Below, in pieces: positions 18,263 through 27,379 of a stretch of 64,000 nt of DNA; the stretch's first letter is position 1, and the number at the start of each line of letters is the position of its first letter. Source of the DNA: Massilia sp. MS-15 (GTDB taxonomy: Bacteria; Pseudomonadota; Gammaproteobacteria; Burkholderiales; Burkholderiaceae_D); the NCBI RefSeq assembly GCF_020176695.1, contig NZ_JAIWIA010000009.1, positions 1 to 64,000 on the forward strand, given 5' to 3'. Under the pieces are notes generated by a model. The model did not search any database. It was not told where the DNA came from and saw only the letters and a program-made list of their open reading frames with translations. Both the position numbers and the translations under genes were made by a program.

Positions 18263-19581
18263 AGACGCTGCGCCTGCGCCTCCTGGTCATGATCGGCGCC
18301 TCGTTCGCGCTGTTCTGGACCCTGTCGTCGGTCTGGACGCTGGTCGACCTGCGCCACGAGTTCCGCGACGCACTCGACGAGCGGCTTGCTGCATCGGCGC
18401 GCATGGTCGCCGCGCTGATCGTCGATTCGCCCCATCTTTCGGTGCAGCCGGGTTCGCGCGGAGCCAGCCCGATTCCCTACCTCGTCCGTACCGACAACGT
18501 GGCCTGCGAGATCCGGCTGCTGCGGGGCGGCATCGTGGGCCGCACCGAGAACAGCCCGGCACACCTCGGTCTGGTATCACCCGGTTATCGCACCCGCGTG
18601 ATCGATGGGGTTACCTGGCGCAGCTACACCATCGAGCACAACGGGATGCGCATCACCACCGCCGACAAGGTGGAGCGCCGCCAGCAGCTGTTCCGGAATA
18701 TCGCGTTCGCCACCTTCGTGCCCTTCCTGGTCGCCATGGGAGCGACTTTGATCGCGCTATGGTTCGCCGTACGCCACGGGCTGCGGCCGCTCGAACGGAT
18801 ACGCGTCGCCCTTGAAGCGCGCAAGCCAGGTGCGCTCCACCCGCTGCCCGAGCAGGATCTGCCGCGCGAGCTCGCCCCGCTGGTCACGACCGTCAACGGC
18901 CTGCTCGCCAGGATCGAATGCACCATGGAGCGCGAACGACGCTTCACCGGCGATGCCGCGCACGAATTACGCACGCCGCTGACCGCCGTGAAAACCCATC
19001 TCCAGGTCGCCAAGTTGAGCGGCGACGGACCGGACACGGCGGTTGCACTCCAGCAGGCCGAGCGTGGGGTGGGCCGCCTGCAGGGCATCATCAACCAGCT
19101 CCTCATGCTGGCGCGGGTCGAGGGTTCCCTGGCTTTCGACGACGACGAGCGCCTGCCGGCCGGCCTGGTCGCAGAGCAGGTCGTGATGCAGCTTCCGGCG
19201 CAGCAGCTTGCCAGGGTGTCCGTCCGCGACGAAGGCGGCGCGGCGTGCGCCCTTCGCATACCTGCCTCCCTGGCCGTGACGGCGCTGCGAAACATCGTCG
19301 ACAACGCGCTGCGCTACGGCGATGCCGAGGCCGCGGTCGTACTGCGCGTCGTGCGCCATGACGGATTGGCGGGGTTCACAGTGGAGGACCAGGGCAGCGG
19401 CATGAGCGACGAGGAGCTCGCCAAGGCCGGCCAGCGCTTCTGGCGCAAAGGCAGCGGCCAGGGCAGCGGCCTTGGCCTATCGATCGTCAGGGCGATCGTC
19501 GCGCGCTACGACGGCAGCTGGAAGCTCGAGCGCCGCGAAGGCGGCGGACTGGCCGCACACCTTGCCTTCCCTGTGGCATAA
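18259..19581 (+). CDS. Sensor histidine kinase (QseC-like)
   Basis: A 440-residue membrane kinase paired with the preceding regulator. Membrane segments lie at about 8-28 and 155-178, bracketing a periplasmic sensor of roughly 125 residues. The phospho-acceptor His is in the H box GDAAHELRTPLTAVK. An N box (NIVDNALRYG) and G boxes (DQGSGMS and GSGLGLSIVRAI) complete the ATPase. The sensory region has a single Cys (VACEI), and its signal is unknown. Translational coupling to the regulator is clear from the ATGA overlap. Confidence 0.92.
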   Translation: MKTLRLRLLVMIGASFALFWTLSSVWTLVDLRHEFRDALDERLAASARMVAALIVDSPHLSVQPGSRGASPIPYLVRTDNVACEIRLLRGGIVGRTENSPAHLGLVSPGYRTRVIDGVTWRSYTIEHNGMRITTADKVERRQQLFRNIAFATFVPFLVAMGATLIALWFAVRHGLRPLERIRVALEARKPGALHPLPEQDLPRELAPLVTTVNGLLARIECTMERERRFTGDAAHELRTPLTAVKTHLQVAKLSGDGPDTAVALQQAERGVGRLQGIINQLLMLARVEGSLAFDDDERLPAGLVAEQVVMQLPAQQLARVSVRDEGGAACALRIPASLAVTALRNIVDNALRYGDAEAAVVLRVVRHDGLAGFTVEDQGSGMSDEELAKAGQRFWRKGSGQGSGLGLSIVRAIVARYDGSWKLERREGGGLAAHLAFPVA

Positions 19582-19602
19582 GCGCCCAAGCCGGACGTGG
19601 GT

Positions 19603-20499
19603 TCATGCGCGCGGCAGCGCACTCCTGGCGGATAGCAGCCGCCCCGAATTCAGCATGACGCTCAGACTGCTGGCCAGCATGGCACAAGCGGCGGCAACCG
19701 GCGTCACCATGCCGCCCGCGGCCAGCGCCAGCACTCCAACGTTATATACCATCGAGAACGCCAGGTTCTGGCGCACGACCCTGATGGTTCGCCGGGCATG
19801 CCGCCAGGCCACCGCCACCTGCTCCACTCCGCCGCTTGCAATGACCACCCCTGCAGTCGCTACAGCCGGCGGCGTGGCGCCCTGCACCGCGACGCCGCAA
19901 TCGGCAGCAGCCAGGGCAAGTGCGTCATTGACACCGTCGCCGACGAACACGGAGGGATTGCCTGCCTGTTCGAGAACCTTTACTTTGTCCTCGGGCAGAC
20001 AGTGCGCGTGGACGTCAGACGCCTTGAGGCCGACGGCTTGTGCAACCGGAGCCGCCGCCGCGGCACTGTCTCCGGTCACCAGGCGCGTCCTAATCGCTGC
20101 CTGCGCAAACGCACGCAGGGCGCTGGCGGCATCTTCGCGTACCCGATCCTGCAACAGGACGGCCCCGATCCACGTGCCGTTGCGCGCTACTTCAACCCTG
20201 GTGCAGTTCTCCGGCCTGCCTGCAAGCAAGGTCACGCCCTGCTCTGCGACGAAGCCCGCGCTACCTACCAGTACCATGTCCTGCCCATCCCCGCTGCACC
20301 ACGTGCTGCCCCGCGCATGACGCTGCACCTGTCCATCGCCGCGGCTGTCGGCGCCGAGTGTTCCGGCCGCCGCGAGGATCGCGCGCGCCACCGGATGCGC
20401 GACGTCCGCTTCCGCCCGCGCCGCGAGGGCGAGTACTTCGGTTGCAACAGCGTGCTGGGAACCCAGCACCTCCCAATATTCGCCGGAGCCGCATATTTA
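19603..20499 (-). pseudogene. C-terminal remnant of a heavy-metal (copper-type) P1B ATPase
   Basis: About 290 codons match only the last part of a P1B ATPase. Visible are the nucleotide-binding segment with HPVAR (the HP motif of P1B ATPases), the hinge FVGDGVNDALALAAADCGVAV and two C-terminal membrane helices. The metal-binding domain, the first six helices, the CPx site and the DKTGT phosphorylation site are all absent. The open frame begins right after an in-frame TAA at about 20500 with no ATG; only a GTG at 20469 could start it. It is therefore a truncated gene. Its place next to the redox and two-component genes fits an older metal-tolerance cluster. Confidence 0.8.
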
Positions 20500-20857
20500 G
20501 GAAGAGCAATTTCTGTTGCGGTCAGCAATGCTATGCAATACGGATTAAATCAGGATTAAGGAAGTTTCCCAAATGAAAACTTTGCTTACAATCCGCGATG
20601 CGCTGCGACCGATGCATACCGTGCCCGTGGAATACGCCAAGTTCCGGCGCGTTTCGCTTTGGCGTCATGCCGGGTGGGACATGCACAGGCCTGAGCAGGC
20701 GCCGGCGCGCGGCTATTCCCTTTACTTCCAGCCCAGCCCAACTTTTGAAGCGCGGCATTCCGGGCAAGAAGGGTAAAATGTAACTATCGGTCAGCCGTCG
20801 CGCAAACGTACGAGAAGGCCGGTAGTAACTGCCCATCTCGCGAAAGGCTCGACCACC
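20500..20857. other. Intergenic stretch after the ATPase remnant
   Basis: Short open frames exist on both strands (for example 20573-20776 plus), but none has a recognisable domain or a good ribosome site. The left edge marks the break point of the ATPase gene. No terminal repeat or transposase was seen that would explain the break. Confidence 0.4.
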
Positions 20858-23815
20858 TTGCTGCGTCAGACTCTTCTCCTGTTACTGCTCGGCTTGCCCT
20901 TGCTTGCCCAGGCAGTGGCTCCTCCGCGCGTAGTTCGTGTCGGCGTGTATGCCAATCCTCCAAAGCTTTATTCCAATGAAGAGGGACAGGCTGACGGCAT
21001 CCTTATCGATCTGCTCCGCGAGGTCGCCAAGGCCGAGGGATGGGAGCTTCGCTTCATCCGGTGCCAATGGGCGCAGTGCCTTGCCGCACTCAACCAGGGC
21101 AGCATCGACGTGCTGCCCGACGTCGCCTGGTCAGAAGAGCGCAGCCGGCAACTCGACTTTCATCGGGTTCCCGCCCTGTACAGCTGGTCGCAGGTATTCC
21201 GGCGGGCGGGCGTGGCCCTGAGCTCCATGACCGACGTTGGCGGAAAGCGCGTCGCGGTCCTGTCCGACTCGATCCAGCAACGCTACTTTACCGATTTCGC
21301 ACGAGAATTCGGGGTCGCGCCGCGGGTCGTGCCGGTCGCATCGATCGCCGAAGGCTTCGACCTCGTGGCAACGGGAAAAGCCGATGCTGTCGTCGCAAGC
21401 CACTTCGTGGGTGGCTATCACGCGAGCGGCCGCGGTATCGTGGCGACACCGATCATGTTCCAGCCAACGCGCCTCTATTACGCGGTGGGAAAGAACCGCA
21501 ATGGCGAGCTGCTGGCGGCGTTCGACCGGCGGCTCCGCGCCTGGCAGGGAGATCCGGACTCGGCATACTTCGCCATCCTCGAACGCTGGCAGTCGCGCGG
21601 CGTGCTGGCGCAGATTCCTGCGTACTTGCGGTGGACGGCGGGCCTGGTGCTTGTCCTGCTGGTCCTTGCACTGGCTACGGCCGCATGGCTGCGGCACCAG
21701 AACCTGCGCAAGTCCGGTGCACTCCGGGAAACTGAACAACGCTTGGGCACCATCCTGGACAGCGTTGACAGCCTCATCTACATCAAGGATGCGGCCTACC
21801 GCTACACCTATGCCAACCAGGCGCTGCGCACCTTCCTTGGCCGGGACGACAAGGATATCGTCGGACACAGCGACATCGACCTGTTTGCGCCCGAGGTTGC
21901 CGCGGAAATCGGTCGCAACGACCAGCGAACGATCATGGAACGGCAACGGGTGGTATCAGAAGAGACCGTGCCCGATGCCCATGGCCGGCAGGTAACCGTG
22001 TTCACGACGAAGATACCGCTGTTCCACGAGGACGGCCGTGTCCATGGCTTGTGCGGGATTTCCTTCGACATCTCCGAGCGCAGGGCGGCCGAGGAATCGA
22101 ACAGGGTGGCGGCGACCGTATTCCAGTCCGCCGAAGGCATGTTCATTGCCGGCCGTGATCGCCGTATCCTGCGCGTGAACGAAGCGTATTGCGCGATGAC
22201 CGGCTATAGCGCGGACGAACTGGCCGGCGACTTGCTGCCGCCGTTCTCGCTGTCACGCGAAGGCAGCAATGCCGGCGCCGCCATGTGGAAGCTTGCGGAG
22301 GCCGATGGAAAATGGCAGGGCGAGATCTGGACGTCGCGCAAGGACGGCAGCACCTATCCGGCCCGCCTCACGGTCACGGCGGTTCGCGACAGCTCTGGAA
22401 GTATTACCCATTATGTCGGCACACAGGGCGATATCACCGCGCAAAAAACGGCGCAGGACGAAATCGTCCGGCTGGCCTACTCCGACCCGCTGACCGGCCT
22501 GGCGAACCGCCGCATGCTGCTGGAGCGGCTACACCATGCCCTGCCGCTGCACCAGAGGACTGGACACATAGCGGCATTGCTCTTCCTCGATCTCGACAAT
22601 TTCAAGGACCTGAACGACCTGCGCGGACATGGCGTCGGGGACCTGCTGCTGCAGCAGGTGGCGGCGCGCATCAGCGCCTGCACCAGGGACTGCGACACGG
22701 TTGCCCGCCTTGGAGGGGACGAGTTCGTCATCCTCCTCGAGAACGTCGGGCAGGGCGAAAAGGAAGCTGCCCGCCACGCCGCCACGACCGGCAAAAAGAT
22801 CCTCGACGCGGTGCGCGAACCTTTCGACATCGACGGCATGACGCATCACGCCACGTGCAGTCTGGGTGCCGCCCTCAGCACCGACGGAACGACCGATACC
22901 TTGATGAAGCGCGGCGACATGGCCATGTACCGTGCCAAACGCGAAGGAAAGAACACGCTCTGCTTCTTCCATGCGGACATGGAATCGGAAGTCAACCACC
23001 GCCTCGCCCTGGAAAGGGAACTGCGGGAATCGCTCGGCAATACCAGGTTCGCACTCCATTACCAGCCCCAGGTCGACAGCGCAGGCCGCATCAGCGGCGT
23101 CGAGGCGCTGCTACGCTGGATCAATACTGCTGGCACCGCAGTAAGCCCAGTGGAATTCATACCGGTTGCGGAGGCGTCGGGATTGATCCTGCCGCTCGGC
23201 CGCTGGGTCTTGCGCGCCGCATGCGCGCAACTGGCCCAATGGCACCGCAGCCCCGCGATGGACCACCTGAGCGTGGCAGTCAACGTCAGCGCACACCAGT
23301 TCCGCCAGCCCGGCTTCGTGAGCGACGTACTGGAGATTGTGGACGAAAGCGGCATCGACCCGCGGCTGCTGAAGCTGGAACTGACGGAGACTCTCCTGAT
23401 CGACGACGTCGATGATACGGTCGACAAGATGCTGCAACTGAAGGCGCTCGGCATTGGTTTCGCACTCGACGATTTCGGTACCGGCTACTCGTCGCTCAGC
23501 TACCTGAAGCGGCTGCCGCTCGACCAGCTCAAGATCGACCGTTCGTTCGTACGCGACATCCTGGAAGACCCGAACGATGCGTCGATCGCGCGCAGTATCG
23601 TGGCGCTAAGCCAGTCGCTGGGGCTCGGGATCATTGCCGAAGGTGTGGAAACAGAGGCCCAGCGCGCCTTCCTGGCGAAGATCGGTTGCGGCTGTTGCCA
23701 GGGCTACCTTTTCGGACGGCCCATGGAGGCCGTGGCACTGGAAGCGCTGGTCACCGCACAGTCGGGCGAAGCAGCAGATGTACTCGGGGCTGGCGGGGCC
23801 GCGTCCGGCGTCTGA
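20858..23815 (+). CDS. Periplasmic-sensor PAS-GGDEF-EAL cyclic-di-GMP protein
   Basis: A 985-residue protein. A signal peptide lies at 1-19 and an SBP_bac_3 (amino-acid-binding-like) domain at about 25-250. A membrane helix follows at about 258-280, then two PAS domains at about 290-410 and 415-535. The GGDEF domain has the intact motif GGDEF at 619-623 and an RDCD inhibitory site five residues before it. The EAL domain begins EALLRW at 749 and has DDFGTGYSS. Both synthase and phosphodiesterase motifs look intact, so the direction of activity cannot be read. A periplasmic solute probably sets the output. The start is TTG, since no upstream ATG or GTG retains the signal peptide. Confidence 0.9.
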   Translation: MLRQTLLLLLLGLPLLAQAVAPPRVVRVGVYANPPKLYSNEEGQADGILIDLLREVAKAEGWELRFIRCQWAQCLAALNQGSIDVLPDVAWSEERSRQLDFHRVPALYSWSQVFRRAGVALSSMTDVGGKRVAVLSDSIQQRYFTDFAREFGVAPRVVPVASIAEGFDLVATGKADAVVASHFVGGYHASGRGIVATPIMFQPTRLYYAVGKNRNGELLAAFDRRLRAWQGDPDSAYFAILERWQSRGVLAQIPAYLRWTAGLVLVLLVLALATAAWLRHQNLRKSGALRETEQRLGTILDSVDSLIYIKDAAYRYTYANQALRTFLGRDDKDIVGHSDIDLFAPEVAAEIGRNDQRTIMERQRVVSEETVPDAHGRQVTVFTTKIPLFHEDGRVHGLCGISFDISERRAAEESNRVAATVFQSAEGMFIAGRDRRILRVNEAYCAMTGYSADELAGDLLPPFSLSREGSNAGAAMWKLAEADGKWQGEIWTSRKDGSTYPARLTVTAVRDSSGSITHYVGTQGDITAQKTAQDEIVRLAYSDPLTGLANRRMLLERLHHALPLHQRTGHIAALLFLDLDNFKDLNDLRGHGVGDLLLQQVAARISACTRDCDTVARLGGDEFVILLENVGQGEKEAARHAATTGKKILDAVREPFDIDGMTHHATCSLGAALSTDGTTDTLMKRGDMAMYRAKREGKNTLCFFHADMESEVNHRLALERELRESLGNTRFALHYQPQVDSAGRISGVEALLRWINTAGTAVSPVEFIPVAEASGLILPLGRWVLRAACAQLAQWHRSPAMDHLSVAVNVSAHQFRQPGFVSDVLEIVDESGIDPRLLKLELTETLLIDDVDDTVDKMLQLKALGIGFALDDFGTGYSSLSYLKRLPLDQLKIDRSFVRDILEDPNDASIARSIVALSQSLGLGIIAEGVETEAQRAFLAKIGCGCCQGYLFGRPMEAVALEALVTAQSGEAADVLGAGGAASGV

Positions 23816-23849
23816 GGTGCACCGGCGAGCCCGGCGCACGCTTGTCGAA

Positions 23850-24428
23850 CTACGGAAAATACAGGTGCAGCAGCCAAAGCGCCACACCCAGAAAAGGCGC
23901 GAACACGATCAGAAAGGGCATGGTGCGCACGCCAATCAGATCAGGAAGCTGGATGCAGCCGCGGTCCCCCCAGGCCAGCACATTCTTGCTGAGGTTTCCG
24001 GACAGTTCGGCATAGAGATAACTGCCGGCCAGCAGCCCGGCAATTCCGGCAACGGCATCCAGATTGCCCTGCCCCAGGGCTGCCGCTCCGGTGCCCGGGC
24101 AATACCCGATCAAGGCAAAGCCGGCGCCGAATATCAGCCCCCCAATGACATTGGCCGCATATTTCGTGGGTTTCAGCTGTAGCTTGACCAGTCCGAGCGC
24201 ATGCATGCCGAAGATGCCGATCATCCCGACCAGAATTGCGCTCAGCATGATTTTCATGACCGTGAAATCGGTCAGCAGAAGCGCGCCCAGCAGGACGTCG
24301 TACTTGGCAACACCGCCTTTCTGCAGCAGGAATCCGAACACAATCCCGAACAGAAGGCCCAATACGAGCTGCTTTGGCGCGTCACTCTTCTCGGCCGCGG
24401 CGCCGGATTGCTGGGGTTCCTTATCCAT
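23850..24428 (-). CDS. YeeE/YedE-type transporter, C-terminal half protein
   Basis: A 192-residue membrane protein with about four or five hydrophobic segments and the IGYCPGTGAAALGQG motif that marks the second half of YeeE/YedE (thiosulfate or sulfur-compound) transporters. It overlaps the preceding gene by eight bases, so the two halves are translationally coupled. Together they correspond to one full YeeE-like transporter split in two, as in PmpA/PmpB-type pairs. It has extended, polar N- and C-termini compared with the second pair at 27773-28665. The likely cargo is thiosulfate or another sulfur species. Confidence 0.8.
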   Translation of the reverse strand: MDKEPQQSGAAAEKSDAPKQLVLGLLFGIVFGFLLQKGGVAKYDVLLGALLLTDFTVMKIMLSAILVGMIGIFGMHALGLVKLQLKPTKYAANVIGGLIFGAGFALIGYCPGTGAAALGQGNLDAVAGIAGLLAGSYLYAELSGNLSKNVLAWGDRGCIQLPDLIGVRTMPFLIVFAPFLGVALWLLHLYFP

Positions 24429-24927
24429 ACATCACCTGTGCGACTACAGCCCCCCCCACGAAGAAGCATGCCAGCGCAATCCACGATCCGACCGACAATT
24501 GCAGTGCGCCGCTGATGCCATGACCACTGGTACAACCGCCTGCGACCCGGGCGCCGAATGCCATGATCGCGCCGCCAATGAAAGCGACCGACAGGCGCAG
24601 CGCTACCGAGTCGCCGAAATGGGCCTCCCACAGCGGCGGAATCACGCTGGCATGGAACTCACCGCCCGACCAGGCGGCCAAGAATGCGCCTGCGATGATG
24701 CCGAAAGCGAGCATGACTTCCCACTCGATCTTGGGAGTTTTGTCCTGATAGAAGCACAAGGAATCCGTGTGCTTCTTCGAGACCAGGTAGCCCAGCAGGC
24801 CCGCCATGCGTGCGAAAGCGGTCGACACCCCCAAGGGTTTGCTGGAGAAGTAGAACGTCGCCATCGACAGGACGCCGATCAGGGCGCCGACGAGATAGGG
24901 ATTCCATGCGCCGCCAGCCGTGTTCAT
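24421..24927 (-). CDS. YeeE/YedE-type transporter, N-terminal half protein
   Basis: A 168-residue membrane protein containing the other YeeE/YedE signature, GGCTSGHGISG, at about residue 129. In YeeE the conserved cysteines of the two halves form a relay for thiosulfate. The start at 24927 has GGAG at good spacing. It follows the dioxygenase-rhodanese gene by 18 bases, so a three-gene sulfur operon is likely (24946-26325, this gene, then 23850-24428). Confidence 0.82.
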   Translation of the reverse strand: MNTAGGAWNPYLVGALIGVLSMATFYFSSKPLGVSTAFARMAGLLGYLVSKKHTDSLCFYQDKTPKIEWEVMLAFGIIAGAFLAAWSGGEFHASVIPPLWEAHFGDSVALRLSVAFIGGAIMAFGARVAGGCTSGHGISGALQLSVGSWIALACFFVGGAVVAQVMYG

Positions 24928-24945
24928 ATCGGTCTCCTTCGCGCC

Positions 24946-26325
24946 TTATTCGGCCTGGTTCCTGTCCAATGGCAGCCCGAGCTTGTCCCACGCCGTCATA
25001 CCACCAAGCATATTGAAGACGTTTGTGTACCCATTGCGTCGAAGAATACTGACTGCAAGTCCCGAGCGATGTCCCACGCTGCAGTGGGCGACGATCCGCT
25101 GGTCCTTGGGAATCGCGGGCAGGTTTTCTTCGAGATGGCCTACGAAAGTATGATGCGCGCCCGGTATGTGTTTCTCCTTCCATTCCATGTCATCGCGCAC
25201 GTCCAGGATGGTCAGATTCCCGTTCTCTTTCCAGCGCGCGGCTTCGCTGGCGCTTGTCGTGCCCAGCGCTTCGATGGGCAAGCCCGCTTCGCGCCATGCC
25301 TCGACCCCGTCCGCGAGCACCCCTTCGACGCGGTCGATGCCGATGCGGGCAAGCTGTGCGATCGCCACAGGCGCCTTGGCCGGCTGCTCGACGACCAGGA
25401 AAACGGGCGTTTGTTCGTCCGCGAGCCATCCGCCGAACGTGGACAGGCCCTCCAGCCAGACGTTGTACGAACCCGGGATGTGCGCGCCCGCGAAGGCATC
25501 GGGCGACCGGGTATCGATCACGATCCCGCCCCTGGCGCGATCGCGGAAGGCCTCGGGCTGCAGCACGCGGTCGTCCGGGGACGGGGGCACGGGCCGTCCG
25601 GCCTCCAGGTTGACCACTTCCATGTGCGAGAAATACGGCGGCCGCGGCAGGTTCTCACCAGCCTTCTGCGCCATGAACTCGGCGCGGGTTTTCGTGAAGA
25701 CGGGATTGGTCGCGCGTTCAATGCCGAGCGTCGACTGGTCGCGCTCGGAAATATTGCCCCCACACGCCGATCCCGCTCCGTGCGCCGGCAACAGGATGGC
25801 CTGGTCGCCGAGCGGCGCCAGCTTCTGGTGCACCGAATCGTAGAGCACGCCCGCATTTTCCGCGGTCTTTTCCGGGTCCGACAGGTCGGTCCGTCCGGTA
25901 TCGCCCACGAACAGGGCGTCTCCGGTAAACACGCCCCAGCACTGATCGCCAGCGTCAGCGGGATACACCGCGTAGGACATGCTTTCAGGCGTGTGTCCCG
26001 GGGTGGCGAGCGCGACGAAGCGGGTCCTACCCACCCTGAATTCCTCGCCATCCCCGACCTGTACATCGACGCGGCCGAACAGGGGATGTTTTCCCGCCAG
26101 TATTTTGGCGCCCGTGACTTCCGCCAGGCTGGCGGAGCCGAACTCGAAATCCTCCTGGCGGTGCGTTTCGATGCAATACGCAATGCTCAAGTCATTGTCG
26201 CGCGCCAGCTTCAGGTACTCCGTCACGTCGCGCCGCGGATCAACGACCACCGCAAGCCTGTCGCCGCATCCGAGCACATAGGCGTTGTGGCCCAATCCCT
26301 GCGTTTTTACCCGTTGAAAAAACAT
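24946..26325 (-). CDS. MBL-fold persulfide dioxygenase fused to two rhodanese domains
   Basis: A 459-residue CstB-like protein. An MBL domain at about 1-245 shows LATPGHTPESM, FTGDALFVGDTGRTDL and LLPAHGAGSACG. Two rhodanese domains follow, at about 255-350 and 360-455. Only the second has an active-site cysteine (AHCSVGHRSG); the first has lost it. The usual HxHxDH metal motif reads THRQEDF, so two of the normal ligand positions are replaced, although this variant recurs in related proteins as far as I recall. Proteins of this type convert persulfides to sulfite and thiosulfate. It heads the leftward sulfur operon. Confidence 0.82.
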   Translation of the reverse strand: MFFQRVKTQGLGHNAYVLGCGDRLAVVVDPRRDVTEYLKLARDNDLSIAYCIETHRQEDFEFGSASLAEVTGAKILAGKHPLFGRVDVQVGDGEEFRVGRTRFVALATPGHTPESMSYAVYPADAGDQCWGVFTGDALFVGDTGRTDLSDPEKTAENAGVLYDSVHQKLAPLGDQAILLPAHGAGSACGGNISERDQSTLGIERATNPVFTKTRAEFMAQKAGENLPRPPYFSHMEVVNLEAGRPVPPSPDDRVLQPEAFRDRARGGIVIDTRSPDAFAGAHIPGSYNVWLEGLSTFGGWLADEQTPVFLVVEQPAKAPVAIAQLARIGIDRVEGVLADGVEAWREAGLPIEALGTTSASEAARWKENGNLTILDVRDDMEWKEKHIPGAHHTFVGHLEENLPAIPKDQRIVAHCSVGHRSGLAVSILRRNGYTNVFNMLGGMTAWDKLGLPLDRNQAE

Positions 26326-26637
26326 GGTTCCGTTCCTTTCGTCGAGAGTCAGTCATGCTTGCGGGACGACTGCGTTCGCTGTCCCAGCATCGCACGGTAC
26401 GCCGCCGGGCGGCGCACAGCTTGGCTTCCTTGTCATTCCTGTACTCTCGCCCGCAGTTCCTGCTGCCATGGCCGGACTGAAGTCGACGATCGCGCGCGGT
26501 ATCGGGATCGCAGTACGAATAGATTTTCAGGAAGCGTTGCGCCTGTCCGGAGCGCAGCGCCAGTTCATTCGAGAGAAACCACTCGCCGACCGGACGCAGC
26601 TTGTCTTCTGCGGCGACATTCGTGAAAGCTTCTTCGA

Positions 26638-26850
26638 CTTCCAGTACCAGCCGAGCGCTGCCATCGCAGGCGCGCTCAGCAGCAGGATGGCGCGCTCCTA
26701 GCCATCCATGAACGCGGCGTAACGGTTCAGCGCGAACAGCGCGGCGGCCAGCAGGCCGGCGCCGAAGATCCAGTCGATACCCGTCAGGCGACCAAAATAG
26801 CCTGGCGCTTCCTTGTAGACGTCGTCCGGGTGCGAATGGGATGCCTGCAT
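26638..26850 (-). pseudogene. Remnant resembling the N-terminus of a cytochrome c biogenesis protein (CcsB type)
   Basis: An ATG at 26850 with GGGGAC upstream opens 50 codons that include RLTGIDWIFGAGLLAAALFA and end FMDG, then an in-frame TAG at 26698-26700. Past the stop, the same frame continues with ERAILLLSAPAMAALGWYWK before losing any resemblance. Read through the stop, this resembles, from memory, the first 70 residues of betaproteobacterial CcsB. The stop and the loss of the remaining roughly 300 residues argue for a decayed fragment. A real 50-residue membrane peptide cannot be excluded. The span 26326-26637 shows no gene I can support. Confidence 0.45.
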
Positions 26851-26978
26851 CGTTGTCCCCACATTGAAATAACTTGTTGCCGGGAGCAATGCTAGGTAGC
26901 CGGGATGAAGGTGGAATGAACAACACCCGCAGCGAGGCCACTGCTGCGCCGGCTCGACGCCGCAGTGGCGCCGTCAAG

Positions 26979-27350
26979 TCATCGGCGGCCGGCGGCGTCA
27001 GCCGGGGAGTCGCCCTGCGTGCGGTCCCGCGTGTCCGCCCAGAGCGTCTCGGCGCGAAGGCCGGTGCGGCAGAATCCGAATACCGGCTTGGGCGCCGCTG
27101 CGTACAGCGCCGCAAAGGCATCGCGGTCGGCTGGCGTGATCTTGCCCGGGACAACCGGGAGATGCAGCGCTTCCAGGCCGTGCTTCCGGGCTTCGGCGGC
27201 GATCTCGGCGAACGGGGGCTGGTCGCCGCTCTCCCCGTCCGGGCGGTTGCAGACCAGCGTGGCGAAGCCTTGGGCCTTCAATTGTGCAATGTCTGCCGGG
27301 GTGATTTGCGGCCCTACTGCATAGTCCTTGCTGAGGTAGCGGATGGTCAT
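26979..27350 (-). CDS. DUF442 / Blh-N phosphatase-like (TIGR01244) sulfur-locus protein
   Basis: A 123-residue protein of the TIGR01244 family, with the dual-specificity-phosphatase-like loop FGFCRTGLRAETLW (Cys about residue 93 and Arg after it). This domain is often encoded beside, or fused to, ETHE1-like dioxygenases in sulfide-inducible bigR/blh loci, and is annotated as a sulfur transferase or phosphatase. It is divergent from the ArsR-type regulator and shares its promoter region. The acceptor substrate is not known. Confidence 0.85.
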   Translation of the reverse strand: MTIRYLSKDYAVGPQITPADIAQLKAQGFATLVCNRPDGESGDQPPFAEIAAEARKHGLEALHLPVVPGKITPADRDAFAALYAAAPKPVFGFCRTGLRAETLWADTRDRTQGDSPADAAGRR

Positions 27351-27379
27351 GGTGCACTCCTGTTTCGATGGAAAACAAC

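Noticed and set aside
20858-23815. A riboswitch for cyclic-di-GMP before the GGDEF-EAL gene
   Set aside because: The upstream 350 bases show no conserved GEMM-like core or strong alternative hairpins by eye.
26240-27154. A 304-residue minus-strand frame across the gap between the dioxygenase-rhodanese and DUF442 genes
   Set aside because: It runs across three genes in the wrong frame, is full of Arg/Ala, and has no domain I recognise.
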